Of a stretch of 64,000 nt of DNA, positions 1-7,088 are shown in pieces. The notes below the pieces were generated by a model that saw only the letters and a program-made list of their open reading frames with translations, ran no database searches and was not told where the DNA came from. The position numbers and the translations under genes were made by a program. Source of the DNA: an uncultured Spirochaetales bacterium. GTDB lineage: Bacteria > Spirochaetota > Spirochaetia > Sphaerochaetales > Sphaerochaetaceae. Where the stretch lies: positions 248,001 through 312,000 of the forward strand of contig CASFDW010000002.1 in assembly GCA_949293595.1 (NCBI GenBank), in the 5' to 3' direction. How positions within the stretch are numbered: the first letter of the stretch is position 1; the number at the start of each line of letters is the position of its first letter.

Positions 1-1
1 G

Positions 2-1600
2 GGCGGAACCGCCGCGCTGATACAACAAAACGGCTTCCCGGTGATAGACGTGCCGATCTCCCTGTACGACCTGCTGAGATCCCTGCGGCAGGCATCCGGT
101 GCGAGGAAAAGGTATGCCATAGTCGGATTCGAAGCAATAACAAAGAACGCCACATTCCTTCAGGACGTGCTGGATCCTGACACACACCTCGAGATATTCA
201 CCATCCATAGGGCGGAGGAGGTCGAAGACGTCATAAGCCACCTGAAGCAAGAGGGGATAGAGATCATTGTCTGCGACCAGATCTCCGCAACCACCGCAAG
301 CAGGCACAGGCTGAACTACATCCTGATCAACAGCGGCAGGGAAAGCATCAACACGGCGTTGGACCACGCGGTCCTGATGGGAAAGGAGATGAGGGGATTC
401 AGGACTGCGGAAACATTCCGGAACAGGATAATCTCCAACAGCCCGGATCCGATACTGCTCATGGAGAACAATGAATTCATCAACCCGGAAATGCTCGGCC
501 AGATATCAGACGGATTCATATCCATAATGAAGGCCCGGGCGAACGGCATGCAGTGCGAGGACAGCTCCACGATAGAATATGACGACGGCTCCTGCCTGTA
601 CTCCGCAAGCACGAAAAAGACAAGAATCGAGGACACCGATTACACCATCTTCTATATCAAAAAGACAAGCCTACCCTTCTCCCTCAAGGAAAACGGTATA
701 GCCCTGCGGAATTCCCTTTGGGCGCATGACTGCTACCTGGACAGTTTCTACGGGTGTACGAATTCAGGATCCGAGGAGATAGACACCATAGAGAGTTTTG
801 CAAAACGACGCTATCCTGTATTCATATATGGAGAAAGGGGCACAGGTAAAGGAAATCTCGCACAGTTGCTTTACTCCATATCGCCCTTCGGAAACAATCC
901 TCTTTTCGACATAGATCTTCCGATAGCCGGGAAAAAGGCCACGGAATTCATAAGGACCCTGTATACGAACAATCCTGAGAAAAGGGCGGTGTTCCATTTC
1001 AAGAACATGGACAAGACGGATGAGGATGTGGTGAAGGAGCTTATCGATCTGAATGAGGAATTCTCCCTTTCCCACAGGGCATACCTCATCGCAACAGCCA
1101 CAATACAGGACGGACGCGCACTTCCCCAGTCCTGCCTTGGATACGTAGAACGGCTTCAATGCCTTACCATGAAAACCAGGAATCTGAGGGATCACAGGGA
1201 AGACATATCCTCGATAATAAACCTTTACATCGCAAACCTGAACAGGGAGAACGGCACAGATGTGATCAGCATGGAGAACGAAGGAATCAGATTGCTTGAG
1301 GATTATGGATGGCCGGGCAACAACGACCAGCTCGCACGCGTCCTGAAAAAGCTGACTACCAGGAGTTCCTCCCCGATAATCAAGGAGGAAAGCGTGGCAA
1401 GGGCCCTTTCCGAGGAAAAGGAGATGATGGACGCATTCCAGGCCTCACCCAAGCTTTCGGCAGACGGAAAAACCCTCAGGGAGATGGAAAAGGAAATAGC
1501 AAGACAGGTGCTGGACGAGGAAAAAGGAAACAGGACAAGCACCGCAAGGAGGCTCGGATTATCAAGGGCGACGCTATGGAGGATGCTTCAGGAAGACTGA
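2..1600 (+). CDS. PrpR-like Fis-family transcriptional regulator (5' end cut by window)
   Basis: The frame stays open to the window edge and the residues before the first possible start (GGTAALIQQNGFPV) match the PrpR N-terminal sensor domain (RGGTA...PVVEI), so the true start lies outside. The order is PrpR_N (about residues 1-130), a linker, an AAA+ region with Walker A YGERGTGKG, and a C-terminal Fis-type helix-turn-helix (GNRTSTARRLGLSRATLWRM). The GAFTGA loop needed to contact sigma-54 is not seen between Walker A and the Walker B-like segment. It may therefore be a diverged activator that does not use sigma-54. The ligand is unknown. It ends 16 bp from the convergent histidine kinase gene, with no clear terminator between them. 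Confidence 0.8.
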   Translation, partial: GGTAALIQQNGFPVIDVPISLYDLLRSLRQASGARKRYAIVGFEAITKNATFLQDVLDPDTHLEIFTIHRAEEVEDVISHLKQEGIEIIVCDQISATTASRHRLNYILINSGRESINTALDHAVLMGKEMRGFRTAETFRNRIISNSPDPILLMENNEFINPEMLGQISDGFISIMKARANGMQCEDSSTIEYDDGSCLYSASTKKTRIEDTDYTIFYIKKTSLPFSLKENGIALRNSLWAHDCYLDSFYGCTNSGSEEIDTIESFAKRRYPVFIYGERGTGKGNLAQLLYSISPFGNNPLFDIDLPIAGKKATEFIRTLYTNNPEKRAVFHFKNMDKTDEDVVKELIDLNEEFSLSHRAYLIATATIQDGRALPQSCLGYVERLQCLTMKTRNLRDHREDISSIINLYIANLNRENGTDVISMENEGIRLLEDYGWPGNNDQLARVLKKLTTRSSSPIIKEESVARALSEEKEMMDAFQASPKLSADGKTLREMEKEIARQVLDEEKGNRTSTARRLGLSRATLWRMLQED

Positions 1601-1616
1601 CAGCAGACGATGCCCG

Positions 1617-2936
1617 TCATTCTTTGAAAACAACCGGAATTCGGAGAACTGTACAGAAAAAACCGTTCTCCGAGGAAGTGGAGAACACCCCGTTGTGGAA
1701 GCCTGCTATCCTGCGGCAGGTGTTGAGGCCTATTCCGGTGCTCCCGTAGCCGTTCGGAAAATCCGCGACATGGTTTTTCACACGGAGGCAGACCATGTCC
1801 CCTTCCCTGCCGCAGGAGATCTCGATGGGAAACGAGGGATCGGCGTATTTTTCCATGTTCGAGCTGATGTTGTCGAACGCCCTTGTCAGAAGCGGCAGAT
1901 CCACCCTTATGCTGCATGAAAGAGAGGAAAAAACGCAATGTACCAAGAACCCTTTGTTCTCCAGTGAAAACGAAGCCTCCCGCCAGTATTGCTCGAATAC
2001 CGCGTCGGCATCGACCGTCTCCAGTTCGGGAAGCTCCCAGCCGGAAGAATAGACGAGAAGATAGCCGAACAGCTTGTCGGCCATCGATTTGATGAGGTAT
2101 GTTTTCTCAAGGCTGCGCTTGACAAAGTGCTTCGCCTGTTCCAGGTTTTCGTATTTGTGTCCGTCAAGAAGCTCCAAGTACACCAGAAGCGATGTCAGCG
2201 GCGTTCTGAGATCATGAGACAGAGCCGTGACCAGCTCCGTGTTCTCCGCCCTGATCTTGTCCTCTGCGATCTGGTGCGCCACCACCGCCCTGCGGAGCTG
2301 CTCTATCCCGTTTGCAAGCTCTCCGAGCTCGTCGTTGCCCTTAACAACCACCTGGTAGTCGAGATCGCCTCCTGCAAGTATGTCCAGATCACGTTTCAGT
2401 CTTTCTATGTATTTCAACTTGCGGTGCACAAAGAATATGAAGCAAGCACAGAAGGCGACGAATGAAAAGAATCCGGAAATGACCATGGTCCAGTAATAAT
2501 AGGCATCACCGGAGTAATAATACAGGAATGCGCTGAGGACCGTCCCGTCGTTCAGGACGAGGTCATGGCGGTTTTCCTCGTCCTCAAGCGAGGGATCGTA
2601 AAGCGCAGGGTTGAGCTTCACCCATGATTTCAGGACAGACTCGTAGACAATCCTGTCCCCCCGGTAGATGGAAAGATAAACCCGGTCCCCCCTGCTGCAC
2701 CAGATGTCAAGAGGCCTGAGGTTCGACAAAGAGACATCCTCGTCCTGCACGAAGACCTGCAGGTCGCTGAAATACTTGTCGCCCATGCTGTCCATGAACT
2801 TCAGGCCATAAACGGTCCTGTCCAAGATCCCGTTGCCGAGCAGCATTGAGAAAAAGAAAACAGCTGCGGCGACGAGCGTCGAGACGACGATGCCCGCCAG
2901 CAGCTTGACCTTGAGCCTGACCTGACGCTCAGCCAA
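1617..2936 (-). CDS. Sensor histidine kinase with HAMP domain
   Basis: This 439-residue inner-membrane kinase senses an unknown signal and phosphorylates the response regulator encoded just upstream. Membrane segments lie at about 12-34 and 148-170 and enclose a roughly 110-residue outer domain. A HAMP linker (about 170-222) follows, then the HisKA box SHDLRTPLTS with phospho-acceptor His241, then a HATPase_c domain with an N-box (NISSNMEKYA) and a G-box (GSTGIGLNTC). Its start overlaps the end of the regulator gene by 8 bp, so the two are translationally coupled. The pair diverges from the DedA-pssA-psd operon, which makes control of membrane lipid genes a reasonable guess, not a demonstrated one. 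Confidence 0.9.
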   Translation of the reverse strand: MAERQVRLKVKLLAGIVVSTLVAAAVFFFSMLLGNGILDRTVYGLKFMDSMGDKYFSDLQVFVQDEDVSLSNLRPLDIWCSRGDRVYLSIYRGDRIVYESVLKSWVKLNPALYDPSLEDEENRHDLVLNDGTVLSAFLYYYSGDAYYYWTMVISGFFSFVAFCACFIFFVHRKLKYIERLKRDLDILAGGDLDYQVVVKGNDELGELANGIEQLRRAVVAHQIAEDKIRAENTELVTALSHDLRTPLTSLLVYLELLDGHKYENLEQAKHFVKRSLEKTYLIKSMADKLFGYLLVYSSGWELPELETVDADAVFEQYWREASFSLENKGFLVHCVFSSLSCSIRVDLPLLTRAFDNISSNMEKYADPSFPIEISCGREGDMVCLRVKNHVADFPNGYGSTGIGLNTCRRIAGFHNGVFSTSSENGFFCTVLRIPVVFKE

Positions 2937-3636
2937 CCCTGTACCCCCTTCCCCATACGGTCTGGATTATCCTGCTGTTCTGATTATCATCCCCCAGCTT
3001 ACGCCGTATGTTCCTGATATGTACCATCACTGTGTTGTTGCAGCTGTAGAAGAACGGCTCGTTCCAAACGCTCTCGTATATGTTCTGTACGGAAAAGACC
3101 TTTTTGGGATTGGAGGCCAGAAGCAGCAGTATGCGGTACTCTATGTCGGTCAGGGGGACATCGGCCCCATCCTGCTTGACACAGCACTGCACAGGATCGA
3201 TCTCCACTCCTCCGGGAAGCGACACCACCTCAGCACCGCCGCATTTCTTCGCCCCGTATTCGTAATACCTCCGCAGCAACGCCTTGACCCTTGATATGAT
3301 CTCGCTGCAGGAAAAAGGCTTGACCAGATAATCATCCCCTCCGACGGAGAATCCGAGCGTCTTGTCAGAATCCTGCGACTTTGCAGTAAGGAACAATATC
3401 GGCACGGCCGAACGCTTCCTGATCTCGGTGCACACCCCGTAACCGCCGAGCCCCGGCATCATGACATCAAGTATGACGAGATCCACTGATTCATCCATGA
3501 GCTTGAGTACCTCATTACCATCGCAAGCCTCGACAACCTCGTAGCCCTCGCTCTGCAGCAACAACCGGAGCACCTCCCTTATTTCGGGATCGTCATCCAC
3601 AAAAAGTATCTTCCGGGGGTTCAATACAGCCTCCAT
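2929..3636 (-). CDS. OmpR/PhoB-family response regulator
   Basis: The receiver domain (about 9-122) has the acidic cluster DDD at 14-16, phospho-acceptor Asp57 (ILDVMMPG), Thr84 and Lys106 (LVKPF). A winged-helix DNA-binding domain follows (about 140-235, ending in VWGRGYRVG). Two starts are possible. One is the ATG at 3636. The other is a TTG at 3624 preceded by GGAGG at a 5-nt spacing, which fits translation signals better and would remove four residues. A TATAAT about 12 nt before the ATG would give that TTG a leader of about 17 nt. The direct repeats in the divergent intergenic DNA are candidate binding sites for this protein. Confidence 0.9.
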   Translation of the reverse strand: MEAVLNPRKILFVDDDPEIREVLRLLLQSEGYEVVEACDGNEVLKLMDESVDLVILDVMMPGLGGYGVCTEIRKRSAVPILFLTAKSQDSDKTLGFSVGGDDYLVKPFSCSEIISRVKALLRRYYEYGAKKCGGAEVVSLPGGVEIDPVQCCVKQDGADVPLTDIEYRILLLLASNPKKVFSVQNIYESVWNEPFFYSCNNTVMVHIRNIRRKLGDDNQNSRIIQTVWGRGYRVG

Positions 3637-3698
3637 TCGTTTTTGACAATTATAAACCGGCTGGAATACGTTGTACAGAAAAGGGGTTGGAAATTCAG

Positions 3699-3735
3699 AT
3701 TTCTTAAGAAATACAACGTCCGGATATTAAGAAAT
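3699..3735. promoter_or_regulatory. TTAAGAAAT repeats, putative response-regulator operator
   Basis: TTAAGAAAT occurs at 3704-3712 and again at 3727-3735, 23 bp apart, about two helical turns. The first copy is half of a 14-bp palindrome ATTTCTTAAGAAAT (3699-3712). Spaced direct repeats in phase with the helix are usual for OmpR-family regulators. A possible promoter for the lipid operon uses the second copy as its -35 (TTAAGA, N17, TACATG), which would suit activation. Binding is inferred. Confidence 0.5.
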
Positions 3736-3780
3736 TCCTGTTAAAGTCGTACATGCAAGGAAAAGAGCGGCAGGGAAACC

Positions 3781-4380
3781 ATGGAGAAAGGTGTTGATTC
3801 CATTGAAAAAAAAGGGACCGGTATCAAGAACGGTCTCACCATATTACTGCTTTCGCTGCTGCTCTTTTCCATGATTTTTTTAATGAAAGCGTATTTTTCA
3901 GGCGATTTCGATTCTGCAGAAAGTCTCAGGGCCTATATCAGCCGTTTCGGTCTCTTTGCACCTTTGATTTTGGTACTGATCCAGATTATCCAGGTGATAC
4001 TCCCCATACTGCCGGGATTTCTGGGATGTATCGTCGGGGCCGGAATGTTTGGTGTCTTTGGTGGTTTCCTATACAATTACATAGGTATAAGCGCAGGATC
4101 GATCATCGCCTTTTTTCTTGCAAGAAGGTTCGGTTCGTCATTCGTCAGAAAGATGATTCCGGAAAAGAAATACAGTTCATACGTCGATTGGGTGAATACA
4201 AAAAAGAGCTATACGGTCTTTTTGTTCCTTGCAATCCTCCTTCCCCTGGCCCCGGATGACTTCCTCTGTTATTTCTCCGGCCTCACAGGAATGAGGGCCA
4301 GCAAGTTCATCTGGATAATCATAATAGCAAAACCATGGTGCATACTGGCGTACAGCATCATATTCGGATATTTGATATAA
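3781..4380 (+). CDS. TVP38/TMEM64 (DedA-like) family membrane protein
   Basis: This 199-residue integral membrane protein has about five hydrophobic segments and the VTT-domain core: a glycine-rich segment GFLGCIVGAGMFGVFGGF near 80-97 and LPLAPDDFLCYFSGLTGM near 160-177. Members of the DedA/VTT superfamily are linked to phospholipid scrambling and membrane homeostasis. The next gene (pssA) starts 11 bp after its stop with a strong GGAGGT, and psd follows. The operon thus joins a candidate lipid scramblase to phosphatidylethanolamine synthesis. The start is the ATG with CAGGGAA upstream. Confidence 0.85.
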   Translation: MEKGVDSIEKKGTGIKNGLTILLLSLLLFSMIFLMKAYFSGDFDSAESLRAYISRFGLFAPLILVLIQIIQVILPILPGFLGCIVGAGMFGVFGGFLYNYIGISAGSIIAFFLARRFGSSFVRKMIPEKKYSSYVDWVNTKKSYTVFLFLAILLPLAPDDFLCYFSGLTGMRASKFIWIIIIAKPWCILAYSIIFGYLI

Positions 4381-4391
4381 GGAGGTCCGGG

Positions 4392-5012
4392 ATGCTTGGT
4401 TTCTACAATTACACGGTGGTGCTCACATACATGGGCATGCTTATCTCATTCCTCGGCATAACCTCGGCGCTGAACGACGGAATCTATCTTGCACTGGTAT
4501 GCCTGATGCTGTCCGGGGTCTGCGACATGTTCGACGGCAAGATCGCCTCCACGATGGACAGGAACAGGAAGGAAAAAAGCTTCGGCATACAGATAGACTC
4601 GCTGAGCGACCTCATCTGCTTCGGCATGCTCCCGGCCCTGATCGTTTTCAAGATATCGCCCGAGAGCAGGACGGCGGTATACATCTGTGCGGCATATCTG
4701 TTGTCGGCACTGATTCGTCTTGCCTATTTCAATGTGGAGGAGGAGGAAAGGCAGAGGGGGACCGAGGAGGAGCGCAGGGCATACCTGGGTCTGCCCGTGA
4801 CGTCGGCTGCCCTGTTCCTTCCGCTTTCGATCAGCTTCGCACTCTTCTTCTCCCTCCCGAGCGACAAGATAGGAAAGGCTGTGCTTCTCGCCATGGCCGT
4901 TGCGTTTTTGACGCCGTTTCCCCTGAAGAAGCCGGCGATGAAGGGCAAGATCGCGCTTCTGCTTTGCGGGTGTGCGGAGCTTTTCCTGGTTTTCAAGGTC
5001 AGAGGATTATGA
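4392..5012 (+). CDS. pssA: CDP-diacylglycerol-serine O-phosphatidyltransferase
   Basis: It makes phosphatidylserine from CDP-diacylglycerol and serine in the membrane. The CDP-alcohol phosphotransferase motif is clear: CDMFDGKIAS, then GIQIDSLSD, which carries the conserved Gly and two Asp. The usual AR after DGxx is AS here. The length of 206 residues and about six membrane segments suit the PssA class found next to psd. The ATG at 4392 is chosen because GGAGGT sits at 4381-4386; an upstream in-frame start would lie inside the previous gene. The stop overlaps the psd start as ATGA. Confidence 0.88.
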   Translation: MLGFYNYTVVLTYMGMLISFLGITSALNDGIYLALVCLMLSGVCDMFDGKIASTMDRNRKEKSFGIQIDSLSDLICFGMLPALIVFKISPESRTAVYICAAYLLSALIRLAYFNVEEEERQRGTEEERRAYLGLPVTSAALFLPLSISFALFFSLPSDKIGKAVLLAMAVAFLTPFPLKKPAMKGKIALLLCGCAELFLVFKVRGL

Positions 5013-5839
5013 GAAGCGACAGGAGCGTGGAGTTCCTTTACGGAACACGTTTTGGACGCCTGATCATGCGGATAATGCTTAAAACGCATATTGACCGCAT
5101 CGCCGTCGGCTATCTGAGGTCACCCCTATCGAAGCCGATAATCAAAAGATATATCGAGAAACACCATATTCCAATGGAAGAGTTTTACGGGATGGAGTTC
5201 AGGTCGTTCCGTGATTTCTTTTCCAGGAGAAGGACAAGCATAACGTTCGACCATGATCCCTCACACCTCATCAGCCCTTGCGACAGCCTGTTGAGTGTCT
5301 ATAATATCAACAAGGACAGTATTTTTCATATCAAAGGCTCCGATTATTCCATCAATGATCTGATCAGATCAAAACAGCTTGCGGAGGAATACACGAACGG
5401 GACATGCCTCATGTTCCGCCTCTGCGCATCGGACTACCACCACTATTGTCATATCGACGACGGATACCAGGGGAAGAACCACTACATCCCGGGGGAACTG
5501 CACAGCGTGCAGCCAGCGGCATTCAAAACCCGCCCCGTGTTCAAGACGAACAGACGCACCTGGACACTGATGGCCACGGAGAACTTCGGCCCGGTGATAC
5601 AGGTCAACATCGGAGCCTTCGTGGTCGGTGGAATAGTTAACTTAAAGGAAAACGCACGTTTCTCCAAGGGAAGCGAAATGGGCTATTTCGACCTGGCGGG
5701 ATCGACAGTGGTGCTCTTGTTCCAAAATGGAAGGATCTCCCTGTTGGACAAGATTGCCGAGGATATTCGGAAAAACGGGGAAACGAGGGTTTCCCAGGGA
5801 ATGTGGATAGCAAATTCATTGAAGCCACTTCTGAAATAA
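5009..5839 (+). CDS. psd: Phosphatidylserine decarboxylase
   Basis: It converts phosphatidylserine to phosphatidylethanolamine. The 276-residue protein has the family's self-cleavage site as LAGSTVVLLF, where cleavage between Gly and Ser makes the pyruvoyl cofactor, and the conserved histidine segment ASDYHHYCHIDDG. MENFGPVIQVNIGAFVVGGI-like residues (about 193-212) match the conserved core. The ATG at 5009 overlaps the pssA stop by four bases; the frame is open far upstream but that part only shadows pssA. No strong terminator follows. Confidence 0.9.
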   Translation: MRSDRSVEFLYGTRFGRLIMRIMLKTHIDRIAVGYLRSPLSKPIIKRYIEKHHIPMEEFYGMEFRSFRDFFSRRRTSITFDHDPSHLISPCDSLLSVYNINKDSIFHIKGSDYSINDLIRSKQLAEEYTNGTCLMFRLCASDYHHYCHIDDGYQGKNHYIPGELHSVQPAAFKTRPVFKTNRRTWTLMATENFGPVIQVNIGAFVVGGIVNLKENARFSKGSEMGYFDLAGSTVVLLFQNGRISLLDKIAEDIRKNGETRVSQGMWIANSLKPLLK

Positions 5840-5875
5840 TTTTTATTTTTCCTCTTGATTCTGCCAAGAACTTCG

Positions 5876-5898
5876 TATATTGTTAGATTAATCTAACA
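5876..5898 (+). promoter_or_regulatory. Iron-box-like palindrome over the DUF3793-flavodoxin promoter
   Basis: TGTTAGATTAATCTAACA (5881-5898) is a perfect 18-bp palindrome. It starts within a -10 region (TATATT 5876-5881 or TATTGT 5878-5883) lying 15 or 17 nt after TTGATT (5855-5860), a classical repressor position. Downstream are two related elements, TTTAGCTAAA (5943-5952) and GTTAGACTAAAC (5975-5986). The TTAG...CTAA arms resemble DtxR/IdeR-type metal boxes. The downstream flavodoxin is a typical low-iron substitute for ferredoxin. The regulator's identity is inferred. Confidence 0.6.
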
Positions 5899-6007
5899 TA
5901 AATACACTATTTTATCCTCATACCAATGGTTTTAAATAGAGCTTTAGCTAAATGCGGATGAAAACAGGTACTGAAGTTAGACTAAACGAACAAAAAAGAG
6001 GAATGGG

Positions 6008-6541
6008 ATGACATTCGAACAGCTTCTCGTGACAAATGGTTCGGAGACCCTTGCAGGGATGAGATGCGCCGCACTCATATGTCTCAAGAATCTCGAAGGT
6101 GACATGGACGGCGTGGTTGCGGCCCTGAGGAAGAAGGGACTGGAATTCTTCCATATGACAGGGAGGACCGGATGCCCGCTCGTACTGGTCTACCGTCCGG
6201 AGAAACTCGAAAAGGCGCTGTCCGACAGAACAGCCGCACAGCTGCTCTCAGATGCAGGATATTCAGGAAACCTGCACAAAAAACTCGAACATCTGGGAAA
6301 AAGGTTCGCCGAAACGGACTGTCCGCACGAAGTCGGGCTTTTCCTGGGATATCCAAGCAGTGACGTGCTTTCCTTCATGGAGCACGGAGGAAAAAACTAC
6401 ATCTGCCTGGGCCTTTGGAAGGTGTACCATGACGAGACCGGGGCGAAGGAAATCTTCAGGAAGTTTGAAGAATGCAGACGGGCATACATATCCCTTCTTG
6501 CGAAGGGAACCGACATAACGAGGCTGTGCATCACAGCCTGA
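6008..6541 (+). CDS. DUF3793 family protein
   Basis: This 177-residue soluble protein of unknown function carries the DUF3793 hallmark CPHEVGLFLGYPSSDV (about 106-121), followed by LGLWKVYHD and a C-terminal helix with FEECRRAYISLLAKG. Conserved cysteines occur at the CP of that motif and near the C-terminus. An SD-like GAGGAATGGG precedes the ATG. The flavodoxin gene starts 14 bp after its stop, so they form one operon behind the iron-box-like palindrome. A role in iron or redox adaptation is suggested by context only. Confidence 0.85.
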   Translation: MTFEQLLVTNGSETLAGMRCAALICLKNLEGDMDGVVAALRKKGLEFFHMTGRTGCPLVLVYRPEKLEKALSDRTAAQLLSDAGYSGNLHKKLEHLGKRFAETDCPHEVGLFLGYPSSDVLSFMEHGGKNYICLGLWKVYHDETGAKEIFRKFEECRRAYISLLAKGTDITRLCITA

Positions 6542-6555
6542 CAAGGAGAAACAGC

Positions 6556-6972
6556 ATGAAGAAGATAGCAATAGTCTATTATTCGGGAACCGGGAACACC
6601 GAGGCCATGGCAGCAATCGTGAAGGACTCGCTCGAAGGCAGGGCCGAAGCCGTACTTTTCACAGCCGGGGAATTTTCCACTTCGCTTCTGCAAGACTACG
6701 ATGCGATTGCTTTCGGCTGCCCCGCCATGGGCGACGAAGTTCTGGAGGAGGAGGTGTTCGAGCCGATGTTCGCAGCGCTCGAAACATCGCTGGCAGGAAA
6801 GAAGATTGCGCTTTTCGGATCCTACGGCTGGGGTGACGGGGAATGGATGAGAAGCTGGGAGGACAGGTGCAATGCCGACGGAGCGGATGTCGTCGCCACC
6901 GCAATCTGCCAGGATGCTCCCGACGGAGAGGCGAAAGCCGCGCTGGAGGCGTTGGCCTCAGCCCTTTTATAA
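6556..6972 (+). CDS. Short-chain flavodoxin
   Basis: This 138-residue FMN-binding electron carrier is the usual length for a short-chain flavodoxin. The phosphate-binding loop is YYSGTGNTEAM near residues 8-18; the FMN-contacting loops are FGCPAMGDEVLEEE (about 53-66) and FGSYGWGDGEWM (about 87-98). The start is the ATG preceded by AAGGAG; an upstream in-frame start falls inside the DUF3793 gene. It likely replaces ferredoxin under low iron. A strong terminator follows. Confidence 0.92.
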   Translation: MKKIAIVYYSGTGNTEAMAAIVKDSLEGRAEAVLFTAGEFSTSLLQDYDAIAFGCPAMGDEVLEEEVFEPMFAALETSLAGKKIALFGSYGWGDGEWMRSWEDRCNADGADVVATAICQDAPDGEAKAALEALASALL

Positions 6973-7007
6973 GCATATTGATATCGATGTCTGCCTGATA
7001 TGATTTG

Positions 7008-7044
7008 GAATACCAGGGGGGAAGACCCCTGGTATTTCCTTTAA
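7008..7044 (+). terminator. Terminator after flavodoxin gene
   Basis: An inverted repeat of about 11-12 bp (AATACCAGGGG / CCCCTGGTATT) with a short GAAGA-like loop is followed by TTCCTTT. It ends the DUF3793-flavodoxin transcript. Confidence 0.8.
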
Positions 7045-7070
7045 AAAAAACAGGAGGGAAACCCCTCCTG
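7043..7070 (-). terminator. Terminator after GH112 gene
   Basis: On the minus strand an 8-bp stem (CAGGAGGG / CCCTCCTG) is followed directly by a run of eight T. It ends the leftward glycan-locus transcript. Confidence 0.8.
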
Positions 7071-7088
7071 CAAACACATGGCAACCTC

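Noticed and set aside
3640..3780. Perfect palindrome ATTTCTTAAGAAAT as a terminator
   Set aside because: It is very AT-rich, lies upstream of both divergent genes and lacks a GC stem; an operator role fits better.
4499..5008. In-frame upstream extension of psd
   Set aside because: It is out of frame with pssA over its whole length and reads as low-complexity basic sequence; the psd start at 5009 overlaps the pssA stop in the usual way.
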